Shown here piece by piece: positions 52,637 through 61,796 of a stretch of DNA of 64,000 bases. The translations under genes were made by a program, and so were the position numbers. Numbering within the stretch: the first letter of the stretch is position 1; every line of letters starts with the position of its first letter. Location of the stretch: positions 2,046,001 to 2,110,000 of the forward strand of contig OZ243947.1 in the NCBI GenBank assembly GCA_965214375.1. The letters run 5' to 3'. This stretch comes from Endobugula sp965214375. Its GTDB lineage: Bacteria; Pseudomonadota; Gammaproteobacteria; Pseudomonadales; Cellvibrionaceae. Under the pieces are notes generated by a model that was not told where the DNA came from, made no database searches, and saw nothing but the letters and a program-made list of their open reading frames with translations.

Positions 52637-53671
52637 CTATAAACTTTTAAGCAGTTTTTTAACGGGGGCGGCCAAGCCAACGGCAGTGAGTTGTTCTTGA
52701 TTAAACCACTGCTGTGAATCGTCGTTCACGGCCAATGGTAGTTCTTCCAGGTGTATCAATGTCGGGTGAATATCCAAGTGGTAATGGCTGAAAGTATGAC
52801 GAAATGAGTCGAGAGTTTCGGTATTAATCGGGTCACCGTACTGGATAGATTTTGTCTCCACAGACTCTTCTGCCTGCATTTCCGGAAAACTCCATAATCC
52901 GCCCCAAATACCTTGTGGTGGTCGATGTTCCATAAAAAACGCCCCTTGGGTATTGCGCATGACCAGCCATTGCACAGTTTTAACCGGTAGCGTTTTTTTA
53001 GGCTTTTTGCCGGGAAAATCTGTTTGTCGCTGTAGTGCAAATGCTTGGCAGTTGCTGTGTACGGGGCATTGATTGCAGCCAGGTTTACTGCGGCTACACA
53101 AGGTAGCCCCCAGATCCATCATGGCCTGATTGTAATCATCGCAGCGTTTGTCCGGTGTGTAGCGTTCTGCATATTCCCACAAGGTATTGGCGACACTGGT
53201 TTTTCCGGGCCAACCATCAACAGCCTGATAACGTGCCAGCACACGCTTGACGTTCCCATCTAGAATAACGGCACGTTTTCCTGAAGATAGGCTGATAATC
53301 GCCCCTGCGGTTGAGCGCCCGATGCCTGGCAGGTTTTGCAGTTCGTCAATAGAACGTGGGAACTCTCCTTGATCGTCGTTAACCACAGCCTGTGCGCATT
53401 TATGTAGATTGCGTCCTCGTGCATAGTAGCCTAGTCCAGCCCAATAACTGATAACGTCATCTTGAGATGCTTCGGCTAATTGCTCTACCGTTGGAAAGCG
53501 CGCCATAAAGCGTTCGTAGTAGGGGATCACGGTTGTTACTTGCGTTTGTTGCAGCATGATCTCCGATACCCAGACCCGGTAGGGGGTACGGTTATGTTGC
53601 CACGGTAGGTTTTTGCGACCATGGTCGTTAAACCATTGGAGAATATGTTGAGAGAAATCGCTATCTGTCAT
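52637..53671 (-). CDS. mutY: Adenine DNA glycosylase MutY
   Basis: Removes adenine opposite 8-oxoguanine. HhH motif 'LQNLPGIGRSTAGAI' with the catalytic aspartate in 'VILDGNVKRVLAR'. The [4Fe-4S] ligands lie in 'CSRSKPGCNQCPVHSNC'. A NUDIX-like C-terminal domain recognises the lesion. ATG 53671 chosen. 344 residues. Intact. Confidence 0.95.
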   Translation of the reverse strand: MTDSDFSQHILQWFNDHGRKNLPWQHNRTPYRVWVSEIMLQQTQVTTVIPYYERFMARFPTVEQLAEASQDDVISYWAGLGYYARGRNLHKCAQAVVNDDQGEFPRSIDELQNLPGIGRSTAGAIISLSSGKRAVILDGNVKRVLARYQAVDGWPGKTSVANTLWEYAERYTPDKRCDDYNQAMMDLGATLCSRSKPGCNQCPVHSNCQAFALQRQTDFPGKKPKKTLPVKTVQWLVMRNTQGAFFMEHRPPQGIWGGLWSFPEMQAEESVETKSIQYGDPINTETLDSFRHTFSHYHLDIHPTLIHLEELPLAVNDDSQQWFNQEQLTAVGLAAPVKKLLKSL

Positions 53672-53743
53672 GAGTTGCAAGTGTAACAGCGATGCGAGGT
53701 GCTTTTAAGTGTTCTTACGGGTGTTCAGTGGGTTTTGTAGCGA

Positions 53744-54184
53744 TTAATGGAGTTGGCGGCACAGTTGTTTATCTGCGTCCCACAGTATTTGCATCCAGTT
53801 GCTGACACGATCCAAGGGGAGATAAGTGACATCTTGTAGAGGTTTTGTTAATAATTTAACATCGGCCGGATAGAGGTTCTCCTGAAGCGTCTCTTCGACG
53901 TGGTTTAGCAGCATTTCGGTATTCAGAATATCGTTGCCACGGCGTATAATATAAATAAGCTCAACGGCGGTTCTTAGGTAACGATTAACTTCACCTGAAA
54001 CCGGGTTGTCTTCAAATGTTATTTCTGCGCAATCTAGCGCATTACCACAGGCGATAGCAGCTTCTCGAAAGTTACCTTTAGCAAATTTGAGCTTTGCCTG
54101 CATTAGCAAGCGCGACCAAACAGCAATGGCCTTTTCAGGATTTTCGCTTAGTTCTAAGCGATGGCGGCAACACATGAAGTTCAT
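53744..54184 (-). CDS. Unrecognised cytosolic protein, possibly Fur-regulated
   Basis: About 146 residues from ATG 54184 ('MNFMCCRHRLELSENPEKA'). Helical, TPR-like look ('AKLKFAKGNFREAAIACGNALDCAEI'). No known family recognised. It starts about 70 bases from the twin Fur boxes and faces away from the flavodoxin gene, so iron control is likely. Two Cys near the start may be metal ligands. Intact. Confidence 0.68.
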   Translation of the reverse strand: MNFMCCRHRLELSENPEKAIAVWSRLLMQAKLKFAKGNFREAAIACGNALDCAEITFEDNPVSGEVNRYLRTAVELIYIIRRGNDILNTEMLLNHVEETLQENLYPADVKLLTKPLQDVTYLPLDRVSNWMQILWDADKQLCRQLH

Positions 54185-54253
54185 TTTTTTACCAGTGGAC
54201 TTTTTAACGCGAGGTTTCTCGTGCAGGCAAATACTAATGGTAAGAATACCATA

Positions 54254-54315
54254 AATGATAATCATTATCAAATAGAAATGATTATCATTGACAAGGTAAA
54301 AATAACCGCTATTAT
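54254..54315. promoter_or_regulatory. Twin Fur boxes and promoter of the iron-sparing operon
   Basis: AATGATAATCATTATCA at 54254-54270 and AAATGATTATCATTGAC at 54276-54292 are both strong Fur sites. TTGACA at 54288-54293 overlaps the second box, and TATTAT at 54310-54315 follows after 16 bases, giving a promoter that Fur would block. The divergent gene at 53744 shares the sites. Confidence 0.88.
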
Positions 54316-54359
54316 TCTTAATAAGTACAACTTTATTTTTTATTTTTGGATTGTATTAT

Positions 54360-54908
54360 ATGGGTGCACTACAAGACCTTAACGTTGGGTTGGTTTTTGG
54401 AACTGACACAGGAAATACTGAGGAAATAGGCGATAAAATTTCTGCCGAGCTTGCTGAGCATGGTTGCTCTGTAGAAATGATTAATGTGACTGATGCCAGT
54501 CCCGAGGTTATTGAGTCTTTTGACTTCATCATTATGGGAATTCCTACATGGGATTTTGGCGGCATCCAGCAAGACTGGGAAGAGTTTGAAGAGCAGATTC
54601 TGGAAACCAAATTACATGGTAAGATCGTTGCCCTCTATGGTTTGGGTGATCAGCGTGGATATGGCGACTATTTTGTTGATGCCATGGGCTGGCTTAATGA
54701 GCGTGTTCTAAAGGCAGGCGCTAAAGTGATTGGCGAATGGCCAACAGAAGGTTACGATTTTGAAGAGTCTTTAGCTGCCAATGAAGATAAAAGTCAGTTC
54801 TGTGGTTTGGCGATTGATGAAGATCAACAAATTGAATTAACGGATGAGCGTATTACTGGTTGGGTGAACCTGTTGATAAAGCAGTCTGATGATATTGTTG
54901 CCGCTTAG
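54360..54908 (+). CDS. Long-chain flavodoxin
   Basis: FMN electron carrier that replaces ferredoxin under iron limitation. FMN phosphate loop 'FGTDTGNTEEI' near residue 13, then 'MGIPTWDFGGIQQDWEEF' and 'LYGLGDQRGYGDYFVDAMG' with the long-chain insert. 182 residues. First gene after the twin Fur boxes. Intact. Confidence 0.94.
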   Translation: MGALQDLNVGLVFGTDTGNTEEIGDKISAELAEHGCSVEMINVTDASPEVIESFDFIIMGIPTWDFGGIQQDWEEFEEQILETKLHGKIVALYGLGDQRGYGDYFVDAMGWLNERVLKAGAKVIGEWPTEGYDFEESLAANEDKSQFCGLAIDEDQQIELTDERITGWVNLLIKQSDDIVAA

Positions 54909-54976
54909 AAAAGCATAATCATATCATGATAGGTATAAGTAGAACGTTATAACGTTTTTCAGGGTGACAAAAACAA

Positions 54977-55324
54977 TTGAATATCGTTGCTGATAAATCG
55001 GATATCGATGTTGACGACATGTTGCAGATGAAGGATGCCATTCGGCATGCTCGCTTTCCTGATTCCCCCATGATATTGCATTTACATCTTGACGCTGTTG
55101 ATGCTTGTACAGAAGAGCAGAACTCTGCAAAAAAGATTAAGGTCTATACTGATCTTTTGGATTTATTATTAGACGTGTATAGCGATTCATTTTTACCAAC
55201 GCAATGGCGCCAACTGTGCTTGAATCATTGCTATAAACCTCTGATGGAAATGAAAAAAATTTCTACAACACACTTTATACAGCAGCGCCATAAGTTTCGG
55301 GTGCTGAGCCACTATTTTCATTAA
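54977..55324 (+). CDS. FagA-like protein (Fur-associated gene)
   Basis: 115 residues from a TTG start at 54977; an ATG at 55019 is possible. The C-terminal 'FLPTQWRQLCLNHCYKPL' resembles what I recall of P. aeruginosa FagA, encoded just before fumC in a Fur-controlled operon. The role is unknown. It lies 23 bases before fumC. Confidence rests mostly on context. Confidence 0.62.
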   Translation: MNIVADKSDIDVDDMLQMKDAIRHARFPDSPMILHLHLDAVDACTEEQNSAKKIKVYTDLLDLLLDVYSDSFLPTQWRQLCLNHCYKPLMEMKKISTTHFIQQRHKFRVLSHYFH

Positions 55325-55347
55325 GCATACTTTACTAGAGAAATACT

Positions 55348-56724
55348 ATGTCTACCAGAATTGAAAAAGATAGTATGGGTGATCTTGAAGTACCCATGGA
55401 TGCACTTTATGGTGCTCAAACACAACGTGCAATCAATAATTTCCCTGTGAGTCATCAGTCTATGCCGGAAGCGTTTATTCGCGCATTGATTGTGTTAAAG
55501 CAAGCGGCAGCCAGTGCAAATGTTGCGCTTGAATGCATTACTGAACAGCAGGCCGAAGGCATTGTCAAAGCCTGTGAGCAGTTGCTGCAAGATGAGCGCT
55601 TGATGGATCATTTTCCTGTTGATATTTTTCAAACAGGTTCAGGTACCAGCTCCAATATGAATGCTAACGAAGTGATCGCCACCTTAGCTAGCCAAATAGT
55701 GGGAGAAACCATTAGCCCTAATGACCATGTAAACTTTGGTCAAAGCAGTAATGATGTGATTCCCAGTACTATTCATATTAGTGCTGCGCTTGAATTGCAG
55801 GGTCGTTTGTTGCCATCGCTTAATTACCTTGCAGATATTATTCGTACCAAGGCAGAAGCACTAGCCGGTTATTGCAAAACAGGCCGTACACATTTGATGG
55901 ATGCGATGCCCGTTCGTTTTGATCAAGTGTTAATGAGTTGGTGTGAGCAGATTGAAAAAAATATTCATAATCTGAAGTCTATACAAGATCATTTGCAGGC
56001 TCTGGCATTGGGTGGAACAGCAGTAGGTACGGGCATTAATGCACATCCGGAATTTTCTCAAAAAGTGGCCGAGAAGCTGACAGCGGCAACAGAAATTGAT
56101 TTCAGGACAGCAGACAATTTTTTTGCAGTGATTGGCTCGCAAGATACTGCGGTAGCCCTATCAGGACAGTTAAAAACCACTGCTGTATCAATGATGAAAA
56201 TTGCTAATGATTTACGCTGGATGAATTCTGGCCCTCTGGCAGGCCTTGGTGAAATTACATTGGAAGCCCTGCAGCCAGGTTCTTCTATTATGCCGGGAAA
56301 AGTTAATCCGGTAATTCCTGAGGCCGCAGCAATGGTCGCGGCTCAAGTGATTGGTAATGATGCTGCGATTACTGTGGGTGGTCAATCAGGTAACTTTGAA
56401 TTAAACGTTATGCTGCCGATGATTGGTAATAATTTACTCGCCAGTATCCAGTTGCTTGCTAATATCAGTGTGTTACTGGCTGACAAAGCGATCGCTAGTT
56501 TTATTGTAAATGAAGAGAGTATTTCTGCGCCATTGGATAAAAACCCTATTTTAGTTACTGCTTTAAATCCAGTTATCGGTTATATTAAGGCGGCTGAAAT
56601 TGCCAAACAAGCGTATAAACAAAAACGTCCTGTAATTGATGTCGCAGAGGAATTAACGGACATTTCTCGTGAACAATTGCTTGAACTTCTCAATCCACAT
56701 AAGTTAACCAAAGGTGGCTTGTAA
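55348..56724 (+). CDS. fumC: Class II fumarate hydratase FumC
   Basis: Iron-free fumarase, stable to superoxide. 'SGTSSNMNANEVIA', 'GRTHLMDAMPV' and the signature 'GSSIMPGKVNPV' are all present. 458 residues. In the Fur-controlled operon it substitutes for Fe-S fumarase. Intact. Confidence 0.96.
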   Translation: MSTRIEKDSMGDLEVPMDALYGAQTQRAINNFPVSHQSMPEAFIRALIVLKQAAASANVALECITEQQAEGIVKACEQLLQDERLMDHFPVDIFQTGSGTSSNMNANEVIATLASQIVGETISPNDHVNFGQSSNDVIPSTIHISAALELQGRLLPSLNYLADIIRTKAEALAGYCKTGRTHLMDAMPVRFDQVLMSWCEQIEKNIHNLKSIQDHLQALALGGTAVGTGINAHPEFSQKVAEKLTAATEIDFRTADNFFAVIGSQDTAVALSGQLKTTAVSMMKIANDLRWMNSGPLAGLGEITLEALQPGSSIMPGKVNPVIPEAAAMVAAQVIGNDAAITVGGQSGNFELNVMLPMIGNNLLASIQLLANISVLLADKAIASFIVNEESISAPLDKNPILVTALNPVIGYIKAAEIAKQAYKQKRPVIDVAEELTDISREQLLELLNPHKLTKGGL

Positions 56725-56759
56725 TCTTTGTTTAATGAATATACTACAGGAGTCTTGCC

Positions 56760-56951
56760 TTGAAAAATATAGTATTTCTTTTAATGGCACTGTTTAGTGT
56801 CAGTGTATCAGCTCACTCAGGCCATGATCATAGTTTATGGTTTCTCGAGCCTTATCATGTCGCTATCGTATTGTTTATTATTTCCATACTTTCTGTACCC
56901 TTCGTAGCGGTTCATTTTAAGAAGAATCATCAGGATGAGGAGAAAAGATAA
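56760..56951 (+). CDS. Small His-rich membrane protein upstream of sodN
   Basis: 63 residues with a TTG start after CAGGAG. Signal peptide ends at 'VSVSA', and the mature N-terminus starts 'HSGHDHSLWF', followed by one membrane helix ('VAIVLFIISILSVPFVAV') and a charged tail. Its stop overlaps the sodN start (TAATG), so translation is coupled. Histidine spacing suggests metal binding, perhaps nickel delivery for SodN; this is inference. Confidence 0.7.
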   Translation: MKNIVFLLMALFSVSVSAHSGHDHSLWFLEPYHVAIVLFIISILSVPFVAVHFKKNHQDEEKR

Positions 56952-57463
56952 TGGTTTTACATTCAATATTTTCAAAACTGGATAAAAAAGTGGGTTTTTC
57001 AAGTGTCTCTGCGCACTGTGATATTCCTTGTAAAATTTATGATCCTTCTACTGCACAAATTGCGGCTCTGACGGCTATCCGAATGACAGATCTAATTGCT
57101 GAGCTGGAGTCCAAGGGGGAGCTAAGCCTAAATGATCAGGCACAACTGGTGCGTTTGATTAGTGAAAAAGAAGAACAAGCAGCGTTAGTTAAAGAAGAAG
57201 TTCGTATCACTTGGGGCGATTATTTTAAACAGCCTCAGTTAGACCAGGTAGCGGGTGTGCATGAGTTGGTGCATAGTATTATGCTACAGGGTTCTAAAGT
57301 GAAACAAAATATTGGTCGTGAGCATGCGGTTGAATTGCTGGCACTTGTTAACCAGTTTGCAGAAGCGTTTTGGTTAACTAAAGGTGTAGAAACGTTTAGA
57401 GCGGTATGCCCTTACTTGCCATCTGAGGAAACAGTGTACCCTAAATTAGCTCCTGTGGAGTAA
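56951..57463 (+). CDS. sodN: Nickel superoxide dismutase
   Basis: Disproportionates superoxide using nickel. After a 21-residue propeptide the mature N-terminus is 'HCDIPCKIYDP': His1, Cys2 and Cys6 are the nickel ligands and Tyr9 the gating residue. The remaining four-helix part matches Ni-SOD ('WGDYFKQPQ', 'HELVHSIMLQGSKVKQ'). 170 residues. Directly followed by its peptidase. Intact. Confidence 0.95.
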   Translation: MVLHSIFSKLDKKVGFSSVSAHCDIPCKIYDPSTAQIAALTAIRMTDLIAELESKGELSLNDQAQLVRLISEKEEQAALVKEEVRITWGDYFKQPQLDQVAGVHELVHSIMLQGSKVKQNIGREHAVELLALVNQFAEAFWLTKGVETFRAVCPYLPSEETVYPKLAPVE

Positions 57464-57464
57464 G

Positions 57465-57755
57465 ATGCTATATATTTTTAGGGTTGAAGGTGACAGTATG
57501 TTGCCGACACTAACGGCTGGTGATTATGTGATCGCCAGCCGTTTGTTTTTTAAGCCCAGAAAAAATCAGTTGGTTGTTGTCGATCATCCGGTTTACTCTC
57601 GTATCGTTAAACGGATTACTGAAGTATGTGATAAAAGAGGGTTTTATTTATCAGGAGAAAATACCAGTAGTGTCTCTTCCGAGAAGATGGGCTGGATTCA
57701 TAAAAGCCAGATTCTCGCGCGCGTACTATTTTCTATCAAAAAGCCTAAATCGTAG
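57465..57755 (+). CDS. sodX: SodN maturation peptidase (S26 family)
   Basis: Signal peptidase-like protease that removes the SodN propeptide to expose His1. Ser in 'VEGDSMLPTL' and Lys in 'SRIVKRIT' form the catalytic dyad. 96 residues without the membrane anchor of true signal peptidases. It starts one base after the sodN stop. Last gene of the operon. Intact. Confidence 0.92.
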   Translation: MLYIFRVEGDSMLPTLTAGDYVIASRLFFKPRKNQLVVVDHPVYSRIVKRITEVCDKRGFYLSGENTSSVSSEKMGWIHKSQILARVLFSIKKPKS

Positions 57756-57764
57756 CGCACTATT

Positions 57765-58928
57765 TTATTGTGGCTCTATTATGTAGCGGCTAATCGTTTT
57801 TTGAATAAATTCTCTGGCTGCTTCTGGGTTGTAATTATCCGTCTTGATATTGCTGGCGTACTCAAACAAAGGCATAAACATAGATACACCGTTGATACGT
57901 TTTTTTAAAGCAATGTGCTTATTGTTGGAAATATGATATTTCCAGAAATGACGTACCTCTCCCCAGAAAGCGCCAGTATTTTTCCAGTAATCATCACCTG
58001 CACTAAAATCGTGATCACGAATGCGTTCGTAACGATTTAAACCAATTTCTTTGGATAAATACCGATGGTTAACCATTGAATCTTTATCGCTTAATACCAC
58101 TTTATAATTTTCCTGCTCATGCACCCAGCCATTGGGTGTAATCGTGTGGCGATTAATGCCTTCAAGAACATGGTAGTCGTTACGCACACTGTACTCACGA
58201 CGGGGTAGGGGTCTCCATGTGGGTGCGCTTACCCAAGTTGAAAAACCATTATAGTGTTGCCAGCGACCGTATGATTCATAGCGTGGTGAATCATCGACTT
58301 GATATACGGCTTGCGACCATGTTCCTCGTCGTTGTTTACGTGATAGCTTTGTGGTCTTCCAGGTGTTATTCCCTGCGTAAGTCAGTAGTTTGCGTTTTTG
58401 ATATTGCCAATCCTGACGCCAATGTTTCATGACTATAGGACCAATGATGGCGCCATCGGTTTCTTCAAAAAACATCACCATGATATGTTGCAGGCTAATA
58501 AAATCATCTCTGTTGTCAACGATATAGACATACTCGGTACCCCACGATTGATAGGGTTGGTCCGGTGCAAACGACTCGGTGTACCCAACCACTTCCAAAA
58601 AATCAAAACTGGTACGATAGGGGCCAGCCATGGCGATAATGGCACGACGATCTTTTTCAAAATCATCAATGTTATCCTCTTGCAAAGACAACCAGCCCGA
58701 GTGTGGTGTTTTGTCCAGAGTGACTGTCGGGCCTCTACTCGTGCCTCCACGAGGTTTTTGCAGACAGTCATTGTGTGTGGGCCAACTAAAGACAAAATGT
58801 GGTTCACACGCAGGTTCGGTTAAGCTGATGTTATCAGCGTACGCGTTATTAAAAAATCCTGCGGTGAGTAGCAAGGTAATTATGCTAAGGCATTGATGAC
58901 GATAAATTATTTTTATATTTTTTGTCAT
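57765..58928 (-). CDS. DUF6607-like exported protein
   Basis: About 387 residues with signal peptide ('TLLLTAGFFNNAYADN'). Features 'FVFSWPTHNDCLQKPRGGTSRGP' in two conserved blocks and 'AIIAMAGPYRTSFDFLE', which I associate with DUF6607; the assignment is from memory. No catalytic motif identified. It converges with sodX. Intact; function unknown. Confidence 0.65.
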   Translation of the reverse strand: MTKNIKIIYRHQCLSIITLLLTAGFFNNAYADNISLTEPACEPHFVFSWPTHNDCLQKPRGGTSRGPTVTLDKTPHSGWLSLQEDNIDDFEKDRRAIIAMAGPYRTSFDFLEVVGYTESFAPDQPYQSWGTEYVYIVDNRDDFISLQHIMVMFFEETDGAIIGPIVMKHWRQDWQYQKRKLLTYAGNNTWKTTKLSRKQRRGTWSQAVYQVDDSPRYESYGRWQHYNGFSTWVSAPTWRPLPRREYSVRNDYHVLEGINRHTITPNGWVHEQENYKVVLSDKDSMVNHRYLSKEIGLNRYERIRDHDFSAGDDYWKNTGAFWGEVRHFWKYHISNNKHIALKKRINGVSMFMPLFEYASNIKTDNYNPEAAREFIQKTISRYIIEPQ

Positions 58929-58945
58929 TAAATGTATCAAATAGT

Positions 58946-59842
58946 TTATAAGACGGCGGCTAACAAGGTCTCCTCTGCCACAAAATCTACAGAAATCAAC
59001 ATGCTAAAACAACAGATGGTAATGATTGAGAAAATAAATAACTTTTTGCCCCAAGCTTGCTGATTGGCTTCACGATACTCTTTGATGGCGATATAAGCCC
59101 AGTATAAACCAAGTAACGTCATGCCTGATGCATACACAATACCCGCATAATTTTGTTGGGTGAGTAACAGGCAAACCAGGGTGAATATAAAAATGTGAAT
59201 GACGATATGGTTACGTGCAGCTTTCAATCCATTGCGTAATGGCAGAACAGGAATATTTGCAAGGCGGTAATCCTTAAAACGATAAATGGCAATGGCGTAA
59301 GAATGTGGCATCTGCCAGATACAAAAAATGCCCAGTAATATAAACGCACCAATATCAAATTCACCAGATACTGCACAGTAACCCATTACCGGTGGGCAAG
59401 CACCCGAGATGCTCCCTACGGCGGTTCCATGCACAGATTGGCGCTTAAAATATAGACTGTAAAAACCCACATAGACAATAAAGCCAATGGCTCCCATCAG
59501 TAAGGCAACAACGTTTGTGGTAACGTACATGAAAGCCAGCCCGCCAATACCCATAATACTGGCAAATATCAGCGCATGACTGACCGGGATTAACCCTTTT
59601 ACCAACACACGATGTCTGGTTCTTTCCATTAGGCGATCAATGTCACGGTCAATGACATTATTAAACGCGCAAGCCGAGGCAATAATCAGCGTCACACTTA
59701 GCAGGGTTGCCAAAAATAACCACCAATCAACATGACCTTTGGAAGCCAGAAAAAAACCAGCGGCAGCGGCAATGAGGTTGCCCATAATAATGCCGGGTTT
59801 GGTCAACGATAGATAATGTCTTAGTGTTTCTTTTGTATTCAT
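58946..59842 (-). CDS. cyoE: Protoheme IX farnesyltransferase (heme O synthase)
   Basis: Makes heme O for the bo3 oxidase. ATG 59842 is chosen; the longer TTG start is possible. Prenyltransferase motif 'NNVIDRDIDRLMERTRHR' and several membrane helices. 298 residues. Separated from the other cyo genes by an MFS gene and a SCO gene. Intact. Confidence 0.93.
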   Translation of the reverse strand: MNTKETLRHYLSLTKPGIIMGNLIAAAAGFFLASKGHVDWWLFLATLLSVTLIIASACAFNNVIDRDIDRLMERTRHRVLVKGLIPVSHALIFASIMGIGGLAFMYVTTNVVALLMGAIGFIVYVGFYSLYFKRQSVHGTAVGSISGACPPVMGYCAVSGEFDIGAFILLGIFCIWQMPHSYAIAIYRFKDYRLANIPVLPLRNGLKAARNHIVIHIFIFTLVCLLLTQQNYAGIVYASGMTLLGLYWAYIAIKEYREANQQAWGKKLFIFSIITICCFSMLISVDFVAEETLLAAVL

Positions 59843-59930
59843 AAGAATGTTTAGTTTGACCAAGTCAACGGTATTTATCCCGAGAGTATCGAGTGCGTGG
59901 TAACGACGCTCTCGGGTTATTGTCTTTTCG

Positions 59931-61145
59931 TTATTTTTTATGGCTTTGATGAAACTGTCTTAATTCTTCGTGCTCGCTACGGAGAATTAAAAGACAAACC
60001 ATACCAACCACCATAATGCCGCTCACAATGTAAAGCGGTAAACGGAAACTACCCGTAGCTTCGGCGATAAAGCCAGACATCACTGGTGATAATATCTGTG
60101 CAATACAATATCCCAACGTTAATTGTGCCATTACTTGTGAAGCTTTTAATCCATAAAGGCGCCCAACAGTACTCAATGTTAGCGATACAATACCCATAAA
60201 GGCAAAACCAAATAGAGTGGCTGCCGACGCCGTGGTATACAAACTGTGTCCTGTCGCGAGTAATAGGTTGCTGACTACGCCTACACCGAAAGCAATTTTT
60301 AAAGAATTTAGGCGGCCAAAGCGGCGGGCAGCTCTATCCCATATAAATGGCGCAATCGCCGCCGTAACGCCCACAATTAACCACACGCGCTCGCCAAACC
60401 CGTCCAGAGGTTGTAGTTCGGTGATCAGTGAGGTAAAAGTAACATTCAGTGTGTTGCTAAAGCCTGCACAAAAGTAAGCAGCGGACATTAACCATAACCA
60501 CTTGGTAGATGGCAGTCTGGATTTTTTACCCAGATCGTCCATGCGTGACATTTCAATTTCGTCTTCTTTCGGCATGGGTAATAAGAAAAACGCAGGGATA
60601 AAGAATAGAAAACCAACCGCAGCCAACACTACCCACTGTAAGCGCCAGTTCAATCCCAGCCATGAGTCCAGTCCGGTAACATCAACCACCAGCGCGCTCA
60701 CAATAATACCTAAACCTAGACCAGAAAAATGAAGTCCCAGTTCTTGGCGATAGCCGTTATGGTGTAGCCAGTTGAGAATCAAGCCTGCACCCAGCATAAA
60801 GCCTGTCGCGCTCGCAACACCGGTAAAGAAGCGGCTGGCATACCAAACAACCGGATGTTCGTGTGCAGCCATCACTGCTGTTGCAAACGCGGCTACAAAT
60901 AGACCATAGCGATAAATAAAATCTTTTACACGCAGATCACTTAACAGCCAGACAATAAATAAACCAGCTAAGTAACCCCAATAATTAAGGCCCGCTAAAA
61001 TACCAGCACCACTTTTTCCCAAGTCGACTTGTGCTGACATTTCCGGAATCATGGGGGTCAAGCTGTAACGCGAAATACCCATACTTAGAATCAGTGCGCA
61101 AACACCAGAGAAAAGAACGGATAATCGTGTTGGTTTAATAAACAA
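59931..61145 (-). CDS. YbfB/YjiJ-type MFS transporter
   Basis: 404 residues with about 12 hydrophobic segments and a TTG start after GGAG. 'LILSMGISRYSLTPMIPEM' and 'NYWGYLAGLF' are typical of the MFS_4 (YbfB/YjiJ) group. The substrate is unknown; the site inside a cyo cluster hints at a respiratory or copper link, but this is a guess. Intact. Confidence 0.83.
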   Translation of the reverse strand: MFIKPTRLSVLFSGVCALILSMGISRYSLTPMIPEMSAQVDLGKSGAGILAGLNYWGYLAGLFIVWLLSDLRVKDFIYRYGLFVAAFATAVMAAHEHPVVWYASRFFTGVASATGFMLGAGLILNWLHHNGYRQELGLHFSGLGLGIIVSALVVDVTGLDSWLGLNWRLQWVVLAAVGFLFFIPAFFLLPMPKEDEIEMSRMDDLGKKSRLPSTKWLWLMSAAYFCAGFSNTLNVTFTSLITELQPLDGFGERVWLIVGVTAAIAPFIWDRAARRFGRLNSLKIAFGVGVVSNLLLATGHSLYTTASAATLFGFAFMGIVSLTLSTVGRLYGLKASQVMAQLTLGYCIAQILSPVMSGFIAEATGSFRLPLYIVSGIMVVGMVCLLILRSEHEELRQFHQSHKK

Positions 61146-61161
61146 AATATTTCTCCACCAT

Positions 61162-61794
61162 TTAAATCAAGGTTCGAATTCGTGCTAACAATTCATTGGG
61201 TGTAGAGCTGTGACGCATAGCATCGATGACTTCACCTTCTTGATTGATAATGTAATAACGTGAGCTATGTCTAAAGGCGTAATCAAAGTCCAGCTCTTCA
61301 ATCGCTGATTTTTCAATATTGGCCAGTCTGAAATAAGCGCCATATTCTCCGATAATATTCTCCAAATCTTCATCAGAGCCAGTGACACCAATAATTTTTG
61401 AATGATATTGTTTGCTGTATGCATCGAGGTCTTTTAATGTATCTCGATCGGGATCAAAACTGACCAAAATGACCTGAGTTTGGTCAAGTTCATCAGCTTC
61501 CATTTCCAGTAAGGTGTTACGAATAACGCCCATAGATATTGGGCATACCTCTTTGCAGTTGATAAAACCGAAATAAAGCATCACAACTTTACCTCGATAA
61601 TCACTTAGCGACACATCACCGTGATAACCCTGTAAAGTAAACTCGCCACCAATTTTTCCATCTTCACCACCAAGATCTCGAGGTGGTATTTCATCTGAAA
61701 GCAGCAAAAACAACGACAGGCCAGCAACAAATAAACTACCGGCTAACATCGTGCCAAAGGCAATCTTTTTCGACTGGTCTTCGGTAAAGTCCAT
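61162..61794 (-). CDS. SCO1/SenC-type copper chaperone
   Basis: Membrane-anchored thioredoxin-fold protein for copper delivery to oxidases. ATG 61794 gives an N-terminal anchor ('MLAGSLFVAGLSLFLLL'). Copper ligands are 'CKEVC' and a His in 'FRHSSRYYII'. About 210 residues. Starts two bases after the cyoD stop. Intact. Confidence 0.9.
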   Translation of the reverse strand: MDFTEDQSKKIAFGTMLAGSLFVAGLSLFLLLSDEIPPRDLGGEDGKIGGEFTLQGYHGDVSLSDYRGKVVMLYFGFINCKEVCPISMGVIRNTLLEMEADELDQTQVILVSFDPDRDTLKDLDAYSKQYHSKIIGVTGSDEDLENIIGEYGAYFRLANIEKSAIEELDFDYAFRHSSRYYIINQEGEVIDAMRHSSTPNELLARIRTLI

Positions 61795-61796
61795 GC

